60,639 nucleotides of DNA from Thermoanaerobaculum sp. (GTDB lineage: Bacteria > Acidobacteriota > Thermoanaerobaculia > Multivoradales > UBA5704). The position numbers and the translations under genes are program-made. Positions 1-12,000 of the stretch are shown piece after piece; the first letter of the stretch is position 1; each line of letters begins with the position of its first letter. The notes under the pieces are model-generated. The model made no database searches. It worked only from the letters and a program-made list of their open reading frames with translations, and was not told the origin of the DNA. Where the stretch lies: assembly GCA_021154885.1 (NCBI GenBank), contig JAJKHS010000046.1, positions 1 through 60,639 on the forward strand. Reading direction: 5' to 3'.

Positions 1-3000
1 CGAAGCCCGTCAGCGTGTCCACGTACAGGGCCACCCGGCCGCCGCCGCCGCTCGCCCCGTAGTAGGAGACCGCCTGGTAGTCGCCACCCGAGGCGTCGAT
101 CGAACCGGCGCCGCTCATCGCCGCCGCCGTGATCAGCACGCTGCCGCCCGCGCCGCTGGACTCCCCGTGACCCGTCGTCTGCTTGCGCTCGCCCAGCGCC
201 CGGATCTGGCCGTCCAGCACCAGGCTCCCCGCGCTCAGCTCCACCGTGCCGCCGCCGTTGCCCCCCGGCGAGCCCGAGTACTTGTCCGAGCCGCCGCCGC
301 CCCCGAAACGCGGCAGGTAGACGCTGCCGAACACCTCGCCGGGAGGACCCGGGTTGCCCCAGATCGCGCCGATCCCGCCGTGGCTGCCGCCCGAGTCCGA
401 CGCCGAAGCCGTGAAGCCCGCTGGAGCGCTGCCCGGCGCACCCGCCGACTGGCCGCCCAGGTAGCCGAGACTGCTCATGTCGAGCAACGCTCCGCACTGG
501 AGGCGCAGAGCTCCTGTCACCGTCAGGTTGAGCGACTGCCCGGAGAGCCCCACCACCTTGGCACCGTTGAGCAGGGTCAGCGACGCCAGGCTGAGCGGCC
601 CCTGGACCGTGAAGGTGCCGGCGCCGAGGACCAGCGCCTGGCCGTTGCGGGCCGAGGTCAGGTTCTGATTGCCCGTCAGCGGGGTGGTCGACGGCACGGC
701 CAGCGACAGGGTCGCGAAGCCCACGCCGCCGCCGAAGTCGCGCGCTTCGATCCGCACCGTGAAGGTCTGCCCGGGAGCCGCGTTGGCCGGCGGAGTCCAG
801 GTGAAGCTCGCGGACACCGTGGCCTGGTTCACCGTCACGGTCTGCTGCGTGACGCCGTCCACCACCAGCGAGTAGCTCTGGACCGCCTGGTCGTCGGTGG
901 CCGTGAAGGGGATCGTCACCGCCGCGCCGGCTGTCACGAGCTCACCGTTGGCGGGACAGCCGGAGAGGGTCACCACCGGCGCGTTGGGATCGACGACCGG
1001 CTGGACGTGAATCGTGCGGGTCGCCGCGAAGCGGTTCCCCGAGAGGTCCGTGGCCGTCGCCGTGATCACGAGGTCCGTCGCCTGCGTGACCGCCGGAGCC
1101 GTGACCGTCCACGAGTAGGGAGAGGCGGCGACGACGGAGGACTGGCCGTTGAACTGGAACGTCACGTTGCGGATGCCGAGGACGTCCTGCGGCACCGCCG
1201 TCACGGCGAAGTTGGTACCGGCGGTGTAGGTGGCCCCGGCCGCCGGGCTGGTGAGCTGGATCGACGGGGAGTAGCTCTCCGTCCAGCCGGAGCCCGGGGT
1301 GTTCGCGGTGGTCACGCGATCGAGGGCGATCCCCTTGGCGCCGTTGCGCACGGTGACGCTGTTGAAGCGATAGATGCCATCGTAGGAGTCGCCCACGTGG
1401 ACCACGGCCGACAGCGGCGGGGCCGGCACGTTCAGGGTGAGGCTCGTGCCGTGGTGGGTGTGGTCCAGGATGGTGTAGAGCGTGTTGAAGTCGCCGTTGA
1501 AGGCCACCTCGGCCGCGCCGAGGAAGGAGTGGAAGTCGGCCTCGTTGTCCGTGAAGCCGTTGCTCGCCACCGCGTCGATGACGCCGTGGCCCACCACCGG
1601 CAGCTCGGTGTACTGGGCCGAGGCGTTGCCGGCGTTGTCCAGGATCAGGTCGCCCAGGCCTTGAGCGTCGGGCTTGACGAAGATCGTGCCCGCGGCGCCC
1701 CAGGTCGCCGGGTCCGTCGCCGAGGTCCTGCCGCCCACGGCCAGGGTGCGGCCCAGAAGGCCGGAGTCGATGGCCGCGCCGTAGAAGGCGATGCGGCCGC
1801 CGCTGCCGCCGCCGGCCGTGCCGCCGGCGCTGCCGGCGGCCTGGACCGAGCCGGCGCCGCGGAGGGCGGCGGCGTTGAGGCGGATCGAGCCGCCGGCGCC
1901 GCCGGCACCGGACGCGCCGGCCTCGCCGTTGGCCAGCACGGAGCCGTCGATGACGGCGTTGCCGGTGGCGGTGATGCGCACCACGCCGCCGCCATCGCGC
2001 CCCCTGGCGCCGCTGTAGCCGCCGCCGGCCCCGGAGTCGCGCGGATCGTAGAAGCTGCCGTAGACCGGGCTCGAACCGTCGTAGCTGCCGCCGCGGCCAC
2101 CGTAGCCGCCGCCGATGCCCGCGTTGGCGCCCTCGGTCTGGACGTTGCCGAAGCCGTAGGCCCGCGCGCCGGACGCCGAGCTGCCCAGGAAGCCGCGGCC
2201 GGTGACGTCGACCGACCCGGTGCAGGAGACGTAGAGGTCGCGCTGCACCGTCAGGTCGAGCTTCGACTCCAGGGTCGCCGTGGTCTCCGGATGCGTGACC
2301 CTGGCGCCGTCGAGGACCACCAGATCGCGGAAGGTGTGCGGCCCGGTGACGGTGAGGGTGCCGGCCGCGACCACCACGGTCGTGTTGTCGAGCGAGGTGT
2401 CGGTCGCCGAGAGCGTCCGGTCTGCGGTCAGGATGTTGCCCTGCACCACCCGCAGGTCGAGCGTGGTGGTGGCCGTGGTGCCGGTGAAGCTCTTCGCCCG
2501 CGCCGTGATAGTGAGGACCTGACCCTCGGCCGTGCCGGCCGGCACCGTGAAGTGATAGACGAAAGGCGCCTGGAAGTCGGTCGCAAGGAGCGTCGTGCCC
2601 TGGAGGAACTCCACGCGCTCGATGCCGTTGTCGTGGTTGGCCGCCACGTTGAGGTCGATGCCGGTGCCGGGCGCCAGGATCACTCCTGGAGTGGGACACG
2701 AGAAAGCCACCGCGGGAGCCGCGCCCGGCGCCAGCGGACGCACGTGGATCAGCCGGGTCACCGTGGCGTGGTTGTCGTTGGTGTCGACGGCCTCGACGGT
2801 GATGGGCAGGTCGCCCTCGACGTCCACCACCGGCGCGCCGACCGACCAGGTGTATGGCGCGGCCGTGGCCGTGGAGCTCTGGTCACCCAGACGGAAGGTG
2901 ACCGCAGAGACGCCGCGGTCGTCTGTCACCGTGGCCGCGACCTGGACCGTCTGACCCGAGGAGAAGACCGTGCCCGCGGCCGGCTGGGTCACCGTGATCG

Positions 3001-6000
3001 TGGGTGGGGTGAGGTCGTAGAGCGTCAGCGTCGAGCCGGAGGCGACCGTCGAGGAGCCGACCACCGCGCCGTCCAGGAACTGGAGCACGGCCTTGCCCTT
3101 CACGATCACGGCGTCGAATTTGTAAATGCCGACGTAGGTCTGGCCGGCGGTGACCGCGACCGCCGCGCGATCCAGGAGCAGCCGGCGGCGGTCGTCGCTC
3201 TGGGCGAGGACGGAGTAGTCCACGCCGTTGACGCGGACCCACATCCCGACCACGCCGAGATCGAATTTACGGGCCGGGTCCTGCGGCTCGATCCACAGCG
3301 CCGTGGCGTTGCCCGGCTCGGCGTAGACGGCACCCACGATCCCCTTGCCGATGGACGGCGGAGTCGTCGTGCCGGCCGTGCCGGTCGTGGCGCCCTGGTC
3401 CACGAGCAGCGAGCCGTAGGTGTCTCCGGTCTGCTTGTAGAAGATCGTTCCCGGCGCCGCGAAGGAGGTTCCGGTGCCGTCGCTGGGGGCGCCGCCCCGG
3501 GCCTTGACCTGCGATGCCGGGTCGAAGCCGCTCCAGGTTCCCGTCACGATCGACACCCGGCCGCCGCCGCCCGTGGTCACGGCGGGGCAGTGGCCATCGC
3601 CGCCCGAGGCGTCGATCAGGCCGGCACCGCTCACCACCCCGGCCGCGATGGCCACCGTGCCGCCCGCGCCGACGCCGTAGCAGGAGGGCTGGAAGGCACC
3701 CCGCGCCCGGATCTCGCCCGCCAGCGCCAGCTCGCCCGCCGTGATGCGCACCACGCCGCCGCCCGCCGTTCCGATGTTGAGGTTGTTGTAGGCCGCGCCG
3801 CCGCCGCCCGAAAGGCTCGGCGTATAGAGGCTGTCGTAGACCTCGCCCGCCGCGCCGCCGGAGGCGTTGCCGCCCCGGCCGCCGTGGCTGCCGCCCGCCG
3901 ACGGGCTCGTCGAGCCCGCGACGCCCGTAGGCGCATAGCCGTCCACGTGACTGCCGCCGCCCGCCGCGTAGCCCTTCCCCGAAACGTCCAGAAGCCCGCC
4001 GGACGCCACCGTCAGCTTGCCGGTCAGGGTCAGCCGCAGCTCGCTGCCGCGCGCCGGCCGCACCGTCGCCCCGCCCAGCACCTCCGCCGTCGCGCCCGTC
4101 ACCTCGCCGGCCAGCGCCGCGGCGCCACTGTCGAAGACGGTGTCCGCCGAGGCGAGCGGGTCCTGGGCGTCGACGCCCGCTCCGTTCTTCAGCTCGACGC
4201 GGTCGAACCGGTACTCGCCCTGCCAGGTGGCGGCACCCGTCACCGTCCCCGCGCCGGCCAGCCGCACGCGGCCGGCGCCGTCGAGCTCCGCCACCTGGAA
4301 GGCTCCCAGGTCGGTACCGGCGGAGTTTCTGAGGCGCATCCACGCGCCGACCCACTTGGTCAGGAAGGCCGGCGAGGCGCTCACCCAGAGATCGCCGCTC
4401 GAAACCGCCGTCGCCGTCACCGCGCCGCCGCCCAGGACCGGCAGCTCCGTCGCCAGGCTCACCCGGTCGACCCCCGCGACCTCTCCGGCGTCGATCAGCA
4501 GCGCGCCGTAGGTGTCCCCGGTCTTCTTGTAATAGATCGTCCCGGGCGACGCCGCCGACGTGCCGGCGCCGTCGCTCGGGCTGCCGCCCCAGGCCTTCAC
4601 CTGGGAGGCCGGGTCGAAGCCGTTCCAGGTCCCGGTGACGATCGACACCCGGCCGCCGCCGCCCGTCGTCACGGCCGGGCAGTGACCATCGCCGCCCGAG
4701 GCGTCGATCAACCCGGCACCGCTCACCACCCCGGCCACGACGGCCACCGTGCCGCCCGCGCCGACGCCGTAGCAGGAGGGCTGGAAGGCACCCCGCGCCC
4801 GGATCTCGCCCGCCAACGCCAGCTCGCCCGCCGTGATCCGCACCACGCCGCCGCCCGCCGTGCCGATGTTGAGATTGTTGTAAGCCGCGCCGCCGCCGCC
4901 CGACTGGCTGGGCGCGTAGACGCTGTCGTAGACCTCGCCCGCCACGCCGCCGGACGCGTTGCCGCCCCGGCCGCCGTGGCTGCCGCCCGCCGACGGGCTC
5001 GTCGAGCCCGTCACGCCCGTGGGCGCATAGCCGTCCACGTGACTGCCGCCGCCCGCCGCGTACCCCTTCCCCGTAACGTCCAGGAGGCCGCCGGACGCCA
5101 CCGTCAGCTTGCCGGTCAGAGTCAACCGCAGCTCGCTGCCGCGGGCCGGCCGCACGGTCGCTCCGCCCAACACCTCCGCCGTCGCGCCCGTCACTTCGCC
5201 GGCCAGCATCGCGGCGCCACTGTCGAAAACGGTATCCGCCGAGGCCAGCGGATCCTGGGCGTCGACGCCCGCTCCGTTCTTCAGCTCCACGCGGTCGAAC
5301 CGGTATTCGCCCTGATACGTCGCGGCACCCGTCACGGCCGCCGCACCGCTCAGCCGCACCCGGCCGTTGCCATCCAGCTCCGCCACCTGGAAGGCCCCCA
5401 GGTCGACCCCACCGGTGCTCCTGAGGCGCATCCACACACCCACCCACTTGGCCAGGAAGGCCGGCGAGGCGCTCACCCAGAGATCGCCGCCCACGACCGC
5501 CGCCGCCGCTACCGTGCCGCTGCCCAGGACCGGCAGCTCCGTCGCCAGGCTCACCCGGTCGACGCTCCCGACTTCCCCGGCGTCGATCAGCAGGGCGCCG
5601 TAGGTGTCGCCCGTCTTCCGGTAGTAGATCGTTCCCGGCGCGGCAGCCGACGTGCCGCTGCCGTCGCTGGTGCTGCCGCCCCACGCCTTCACCTGCGTCG
5701 CCGGATCGAAGCCGTCCCATGTCCCGGTCACGATCGACACCCGGCCGCCGCCGCCCGAGGTCACGTTCGGGCAGTGGGTGTCGCCGCCCGAGGCGTCGAT
5801 CAGGCCGGCGCCGCTCACCACCCCGGCCGCGATCGACACCGTGCCGCCCGCGCCCACGCCGTAGCAGGTAGCGGCCTGGGCGCCCCGCGCCCGGATCTCA
5901 CCCGCCAGCTCCACCTGGCCCGCCTCGATGTGCACCACGCCGCCGCCGGCCGTGCCGACGTTGAGGTTGTTGTAAGCCGCGCCGCCGCCGCCCGACTGGC

Positions 6001-9000
6001 TGGGCGCATAGACGCTGTCGTAGACCTCGCCCGCCACACCGCCGGTGGCGTTGCCGCCCCGGCCGCCGTGGCTGCCGCCCGCCGTCGGGCTGGCCGACCC
6101 CGTCACGCCCGCGGGGGCGTAGCCGTCCAGATGGCTGCCGCTGCCCGCCGCATAGCCCCGGCCCGTCACGTCCAGCCGCGCGCCGGCCTCGATGGTCAGG
6201 CGCCCCGGAGTGACGATCCGCAGCTCCTCTCCCGAGGCCGGGCTCACCACGGCGCCGCTCTTGACCCGCACGTTGGTCGCGGTGATGGCGCCGCTGACCT
6301 GGGCGTTGCCCTCCAACACCAGCTCGGGACCGACGATCGGGTCCGTCGCCCGCAGGCCGGCGCCGCTCTTGAAATCGATGCGGTCGAAGCGGTACTCGCC
6401 CTTGAAGGTCGCGGGGCTTGCCGCTGCCGCCGCACCCTGGAGACGAAGCCGCCCGGCGCCGTCGATCGACGCCACGGGGAACACTCCCAGGTCCGTCCCG
6501 CCGCTGTTCAGCAGATGCACCCAGACGCCCAGCCACTTCGCGGCGAAGGGCGCGCCCGCGCTCACCCACAGATCGCCGCCCGCGACCTCCGTGGCGGTGA
6601 TGGACCCGCTGCCCAGCCCCGGCAGGTCTGTCGTCAGGCTCACCCGGTCGGTGCCGTTGACCTTGCCGGAGTCGACCAGCAGGGCGCCGTAGGTGTCGCT
6701 CGCCTGCCGGTAGTAGATCGTCCCCGGCGCCGCGGCCGAGGTGCCGGTGCCGTCGTTGGTGCCGCCGCCCCAGGCCTTCACCTGCGCCACCGGATCGAAG
6801 CCGTCCCACGTCCCCGTCACGATCGACACCCGGCCGCCGCCGCCCGTGGTCACGTTGGGACAGTGGGTGTCGCCACCCGAGGCATCGATCGAGCCGGCGC
6901 CGCTCACCACCCCGGCCGCGATCGACACCGTGCCGCCCGCTCCCACGCCATGGCAGGAGGGCTGCAAGGCACCCCGCGCCCGGATCTCGCCCGCCAGCTC
7001 CACCTGGCCCGCCTCGATGTGCACCATGCCGCCGCCGGCCGTGCCGACGTTGAGGCTGTCGTAGGCCGCGCCGCCACCGCCCGACTGGCTGGGCGCGTAG
7101 ACGCTGTCGTAGACCTCGCCCGCCACACCGCCGCTGGCGTTGCCGCCCCGGCCGCCGTGACTGCCGCCCGCCGACCGGCTCGTCGACGCCGTAACTCCCG
7201 CCGGGGCGTAGCCGTCCACGTGGCTGCCGCCGCCCGCCGCGTAGCCCAGGCCCGTCACGTCCAGCCGCGCCCCCGCCTCGATCGTCAAACGGCCCGGGGT
7301 GACGATCCGCAGCTCCCCGCCCGCGGCGGGACGCACCACGGCGCCGCTCTTGACCCGCACGCTGGCCGCGGTGATCGCGCCGCTGACCTCGGCGTTGCCG
7401 TCGAGCACCAGCTCCGGCCCGACCACCGGATCGGCCGTCTGCACGCCCGCGCCGTTCCTGAGATCCATACGGTCGAACCGGTACTCGCCCTGCCAGGTGG
7501 CCACGCCGGCCGCGCCGGCCGCGCCCGCCAGACGCAACCGGCCGGCGCCATCGATCTCTGCCACGGGGAAGACCCCGAGATCCGCTCCGCCGGAGCCGTA
7601 GAGGTGAACCCAGACTCCCAGCCACTTCACGGCGAACCCTGCCGAGGAGCTCAGCCACAGGTCGGCCCCCGCGACCTGCGTCGCCGTCGCCGCGCCGCTG
7701 CCCAGCGCCGGCAGCTCCGTCGCCAGGCTCGCCCGGTCGACGCCGCCGATCTCCCCGGCGTCGATCAGCAGGGCGCCGTAGGTGTCGCCCGTCTTCTTGT
7801 AGTAGATGGTCCCCGGCGCCGCCGCCGACGTGCCGGTGCCGTCGCTCGTGCCGCCGCCCCAGGCCTTCACCTGGGAGGGGGGATCGAAGCCGTTCCAGGT
7901 CCCCGTCACGATCGACACCCGGCCGCCGCCGCCCGTGGTCACCGCAGGGCAGTGGGTATCGCCACCCGAGGCGTCGATCGAGCCGGCGCCGCCGACCACC
8001 CCGGCCACGATCGCCACCGTGCCGCCCGCGCCCACGCCATGGCAGGAGGGCTGCAAGGCACCCCGCGCCCGGATCTGACCCGCCAGCGCCAGCTCTCCCG
8101 CCGTGATCCGCACCACGCCGCCACCCGCCGTGCCGACGTTGAGATTGTTGTAGGCCGCGCCGCCGCCGCCCGCCTGATGCGGGGCGTAGACGCTGTCGTA
8201 GATCTCGCCCGCCACGCCGCCGGAGGCGTTGCCACCCCGGCCGCCGTGGCTGCCGCCCGCCGACGGGCTCGTCGAACCCATGACTCCCGCGGGAGCGTAG
8301 CCATCCACGTGGGAACCGCCGCCGGCCGCGTAGCCGAGGCCGGTGACGTCGATCCCAGAACCGCAGGCGACCTCCACCAGCCCGCCGGCGGTGAGGTCCA
8401 CCGCTCCCCCGGCCACCGACTTCAGGGTCACGCCCTGGAGGATCAAACCGCCCATATGGAGAGGCACATTGACCGTCACCGTTCCCTTGGAGAGGAAGAC
8501 CGTCTGGCCGGCGTAGACGTCGGTCAGCGTGAGGTCGCCCTTCAGCGCCGCGCCCGCGACGACCGTCACGGCGACCTCGGCGGAGGCGACGTTGCCTGCA
8601 AAGTCGCGGGCCTCGAGGTGCAGGGTCAGTACGTCGCCGGCCGCCGCCGTGGCGGGCACCGTCCAGGGCGCGGACGCGGCGACATCCGCGCTGTCCGCGA
8701 GGGGTACGTCGGCGAGAGCCGTGCCGTTGACCGTCAGCTTGTAGCTCTCGATCCTCTCGTCATCCGTCATGTGGAAGGGGAGGTCGAGCTCGGCGCCGGG
8801 CACCACGTGCCGGGCGAAGCAGCCGAGCGTCACCTGCGGCGGATGGGTGTTGGACCGCGGCAGGACGTGGACGGTGCGAACGGCGGCCACGTGGTTGCCC
8901 CAGGCGTCCACCGCCTCGAGCTGCAGGGCCACGTCGGTGGGTGCCGTCACGACCGGCACCGGCACGCTCCAGGAGTACGGAGCCTGGCTGTCCACCAGCA

Positions 9001-12000
9001 CCCAGCGCCCGGTGCTCAGGGCCACGGAAGCCACCCCGGCGGGGTCCACCACCGTGGCACTCACCGTCATCCGGTCGCCCGAGGTGAAGGTGGCCCCCTC
9101 GGCCGGCAGGACGCTCGAGATGACAGGCGGCGTCGTATCCACGGTGAAGAAGGTGGTCACGAAGGGCGTCGCCATCGCGTTGCCCACCCGGTCGGCCACC
9201 CCCTGGAGGGTGAGCTGGTAGGCGTGGCCGTCGATCAGCGCGGCCACCGGGTTCACGGTCACCGTCCGCGCCGCCGTGTCGAGCTGGAAGGTGGTGGTGA
9301 CCCCTGCTCCCGCGGTAACGTCCTGAAGGACCATGTGGGTGCCGGACAGCGAGAACAGGTCGACCGGCTCGTTGAACATCACCCGGATCTGGGCGGCGAG
9401 CGAAACCTGCCTGGCGTTGTTGGCCGGGCTCACCTCGATGACCACCGGCGGCAGCACGTCGGCGGTGGTGAAGCTGGTCTGCACCGACTGGTCGAGGCGG
9501 CGGCCCGCGACGTCGAAGAGCTGCTCCGCCGACACCTTGATGCGATAGGTCGTGAAGTTCTGCAGCGGCTGGTACGGCGCGATCCGGATGGCCGTGTTGC
9601 CGTCGATCCAGGTATTGTTGGCACCCACCCACTGGCCCGCCGCCGTCTCGATGTGAACCACGTTGCCCACCAGGTTGCGGGCGGTGTCCATGGCCTCGCT
9701 GAAGCGGACGACCGGCTGGGTATTGAGCGGCAGGTCCACGGCGCCGTTGGCCGGCGTGATCTCCGTCACCCGCGGGCTCACGGCGTCGAGGACGACGGTG
9801 CCGAGGTCGAGGATCTGGCCGTTGGTCGACAGGCTGCCGCGGATCTCCCGCATGCCGGGGCCGAAGCTCTCCTGGAAGACGAGCAGGAAGCCGCCCATGG
9901 GGACCGACGGCAGGCTGAAGACGCCGGCGTCGTCGGTGAAGGTGGTGAGGGTGCGGCCGGCGATCTGCAGGGCCACCAGGGCATTGGCCGCCGCCGTCGT
10001 GCCATCGGCCTTGACCACCGTGCCGCGGATCTGGGCCGAATTCTCCAGCGCCAGGTTGACCTGGACGATCTCCCCTTCGTGGGTCAGCACGGCGCTGGCG
10101 GAGCCCCGCAGGCCGGTGGCGGGGTTGGTGGCGAAGGCCGTCACCCCGCCCTCGCCGACGTTCTGGAAGGTGATGGAGTTGTCGGTGCCGGTGTCCCCCA
10201 CCAGTCGCTTCCAGCCATAGAAGCCGTTGTTGATCACCTCGATGCTGGCGGCGTTGACCGGGTTGCCGAAGCTGTCGCGGACGTTGACCACCACCGAGCC
10301 GATGGGGTGGATGCGCACGTCGATGCGCACGGGGCCCTGGTCGGTGAGGTTGCCCCAGGTCTCGCCGCGGTGCGGCCCGCCGATCTCCTGGGTCTCCAGC
10401 CAGAACGGATGCCCGAGGATGACGCCGTTGAACTCGTAGGTGCTCTCCAGCGTGGCGCCGATGTTCAGGCCGTCCTGCTGCAACACGGTGTTGGCATTGG
10501 GGAAGACGCCGTCCGGCGAGCCCAGCGGGTTGAGCACGCTGCCGTTGACCGTGCCCTGCCGCTCGAGGAACAGGTCGAGGCTCACCCGCTGCCCTTCGCT
10601 GACGATCTCGCCCCGGCCGTTGGCCACCCGCCGCCCCCCCGGCTCGCGGCTGAAGAGGTCGAACCTGCCCTGGGGGATGCCGAGGAACTCGAAGAAGCCG
10701 TCCGCCCCAGTGCTGCTGTAGGTCGAGAAGCCGACCAGGCCGGAGGAGCCCAGCCGCACGGTCGCGCCCGGGATCGCCACCGTGCTCCCCGGCTCGTAGA
10801 GGTGGCCATCCACGGCGCCCCGGGCCTCGAGCTCGAAGTCGCCCTGCAGCACCTGGTTGTTCTGACTGAGCTGCAACCCGTTGCGCCGGCCATGGCGGCC
10901 GGTGCGGGGGTCGAGGGCCTGGACGTCGTAGACCGCCATGGGCAGGAGATTGAACTCGAACTTGCCGTCGGCGTCGGCGTTGATGGTGTCGAAGAGCCCT
11001 CCCCAGCGCAGGAGCTGGACTTCGGCCGAGGCCGCCGGCGAGCCGTCGCCGGGGTTGGTGATCCGCCCCTGGATCTTCCCTGTGGGTTCGAGGAAGATCG
11101 TGACTCCCGCCACCTCCTCGCCTTCCGCCTTGATCTCCACCGTCGTCTTGCCGCCGAGGCCGCCGAGCGAAGGCGCCCGCGCCGAGAGGGTCACCGTGCC
11201 GGCGAAGATGTTGTGGAACTCGAAGTTGCCGTCGGCGTCGGCGTTGACGACCAGGGTGCGGTGCGGGTAGGAGCCCTCCTGCAGGGTCACCACCGAGCCG
11301 GCGATGAGCTGGCCGTTGGCGTCCGACACCCGGCCGGAGATCGATCCCTGCTTGGGGAGCACGATCTCGAGGTCGAGCTCCTGACCCTTCTGGTTGAAGC
11401 GCACCCAGGCCTCGACCTTGCGGAAGACGACGCCGTTCTCCCACGTCACGTCCACCGGGAAGGCCCACGGCGTGGGCGGCACCAGCTCGAAGCTGAAGCG
11501 CCCGTCGGCGTTGGTCAGCATGTCGTTGGCGAGGCTCGGGTGCTTGAGCTCGACCTTTGCCCCCTGGACAGGGGTGACGCCGTCCTGATCGAGCACCCGG
11601 CCCTTGATGGTGCCGGTGAGGTTGCGCTCGAAGAGGACATTCTGGGTCTGGCTCTCGCCATTCTCCACCAGCTCGCCGCGAATCGTCTTGCTGCCATAGA
11701 AAGAGTTGGAGACCGTGATGACGTAGGGTCCCACCAGGGCCTCGGGGATTGCCCAGGAGCCGTCCGCCTGGGTGGTGATCGTGTGCGCCTCCAGGTCGAG
11801 CCCCACCAGTTCCAGGCGCACGGCCGTGGTGCGGTAGGTCACGAGCGCGGTGACGCCGACCGGCTGGCCCGAGTCGTTCTCCGCCTGCACGACGCCGTGG
11901 ATCGACCCTCTCTTGAAGCGGATGGAGACGAACGGCGTGTCGCCGAGGAAGCGCACCAGGGCGCCCGCGGTGCCGCCCGCCGCACCCTTGAAGGCGTGCA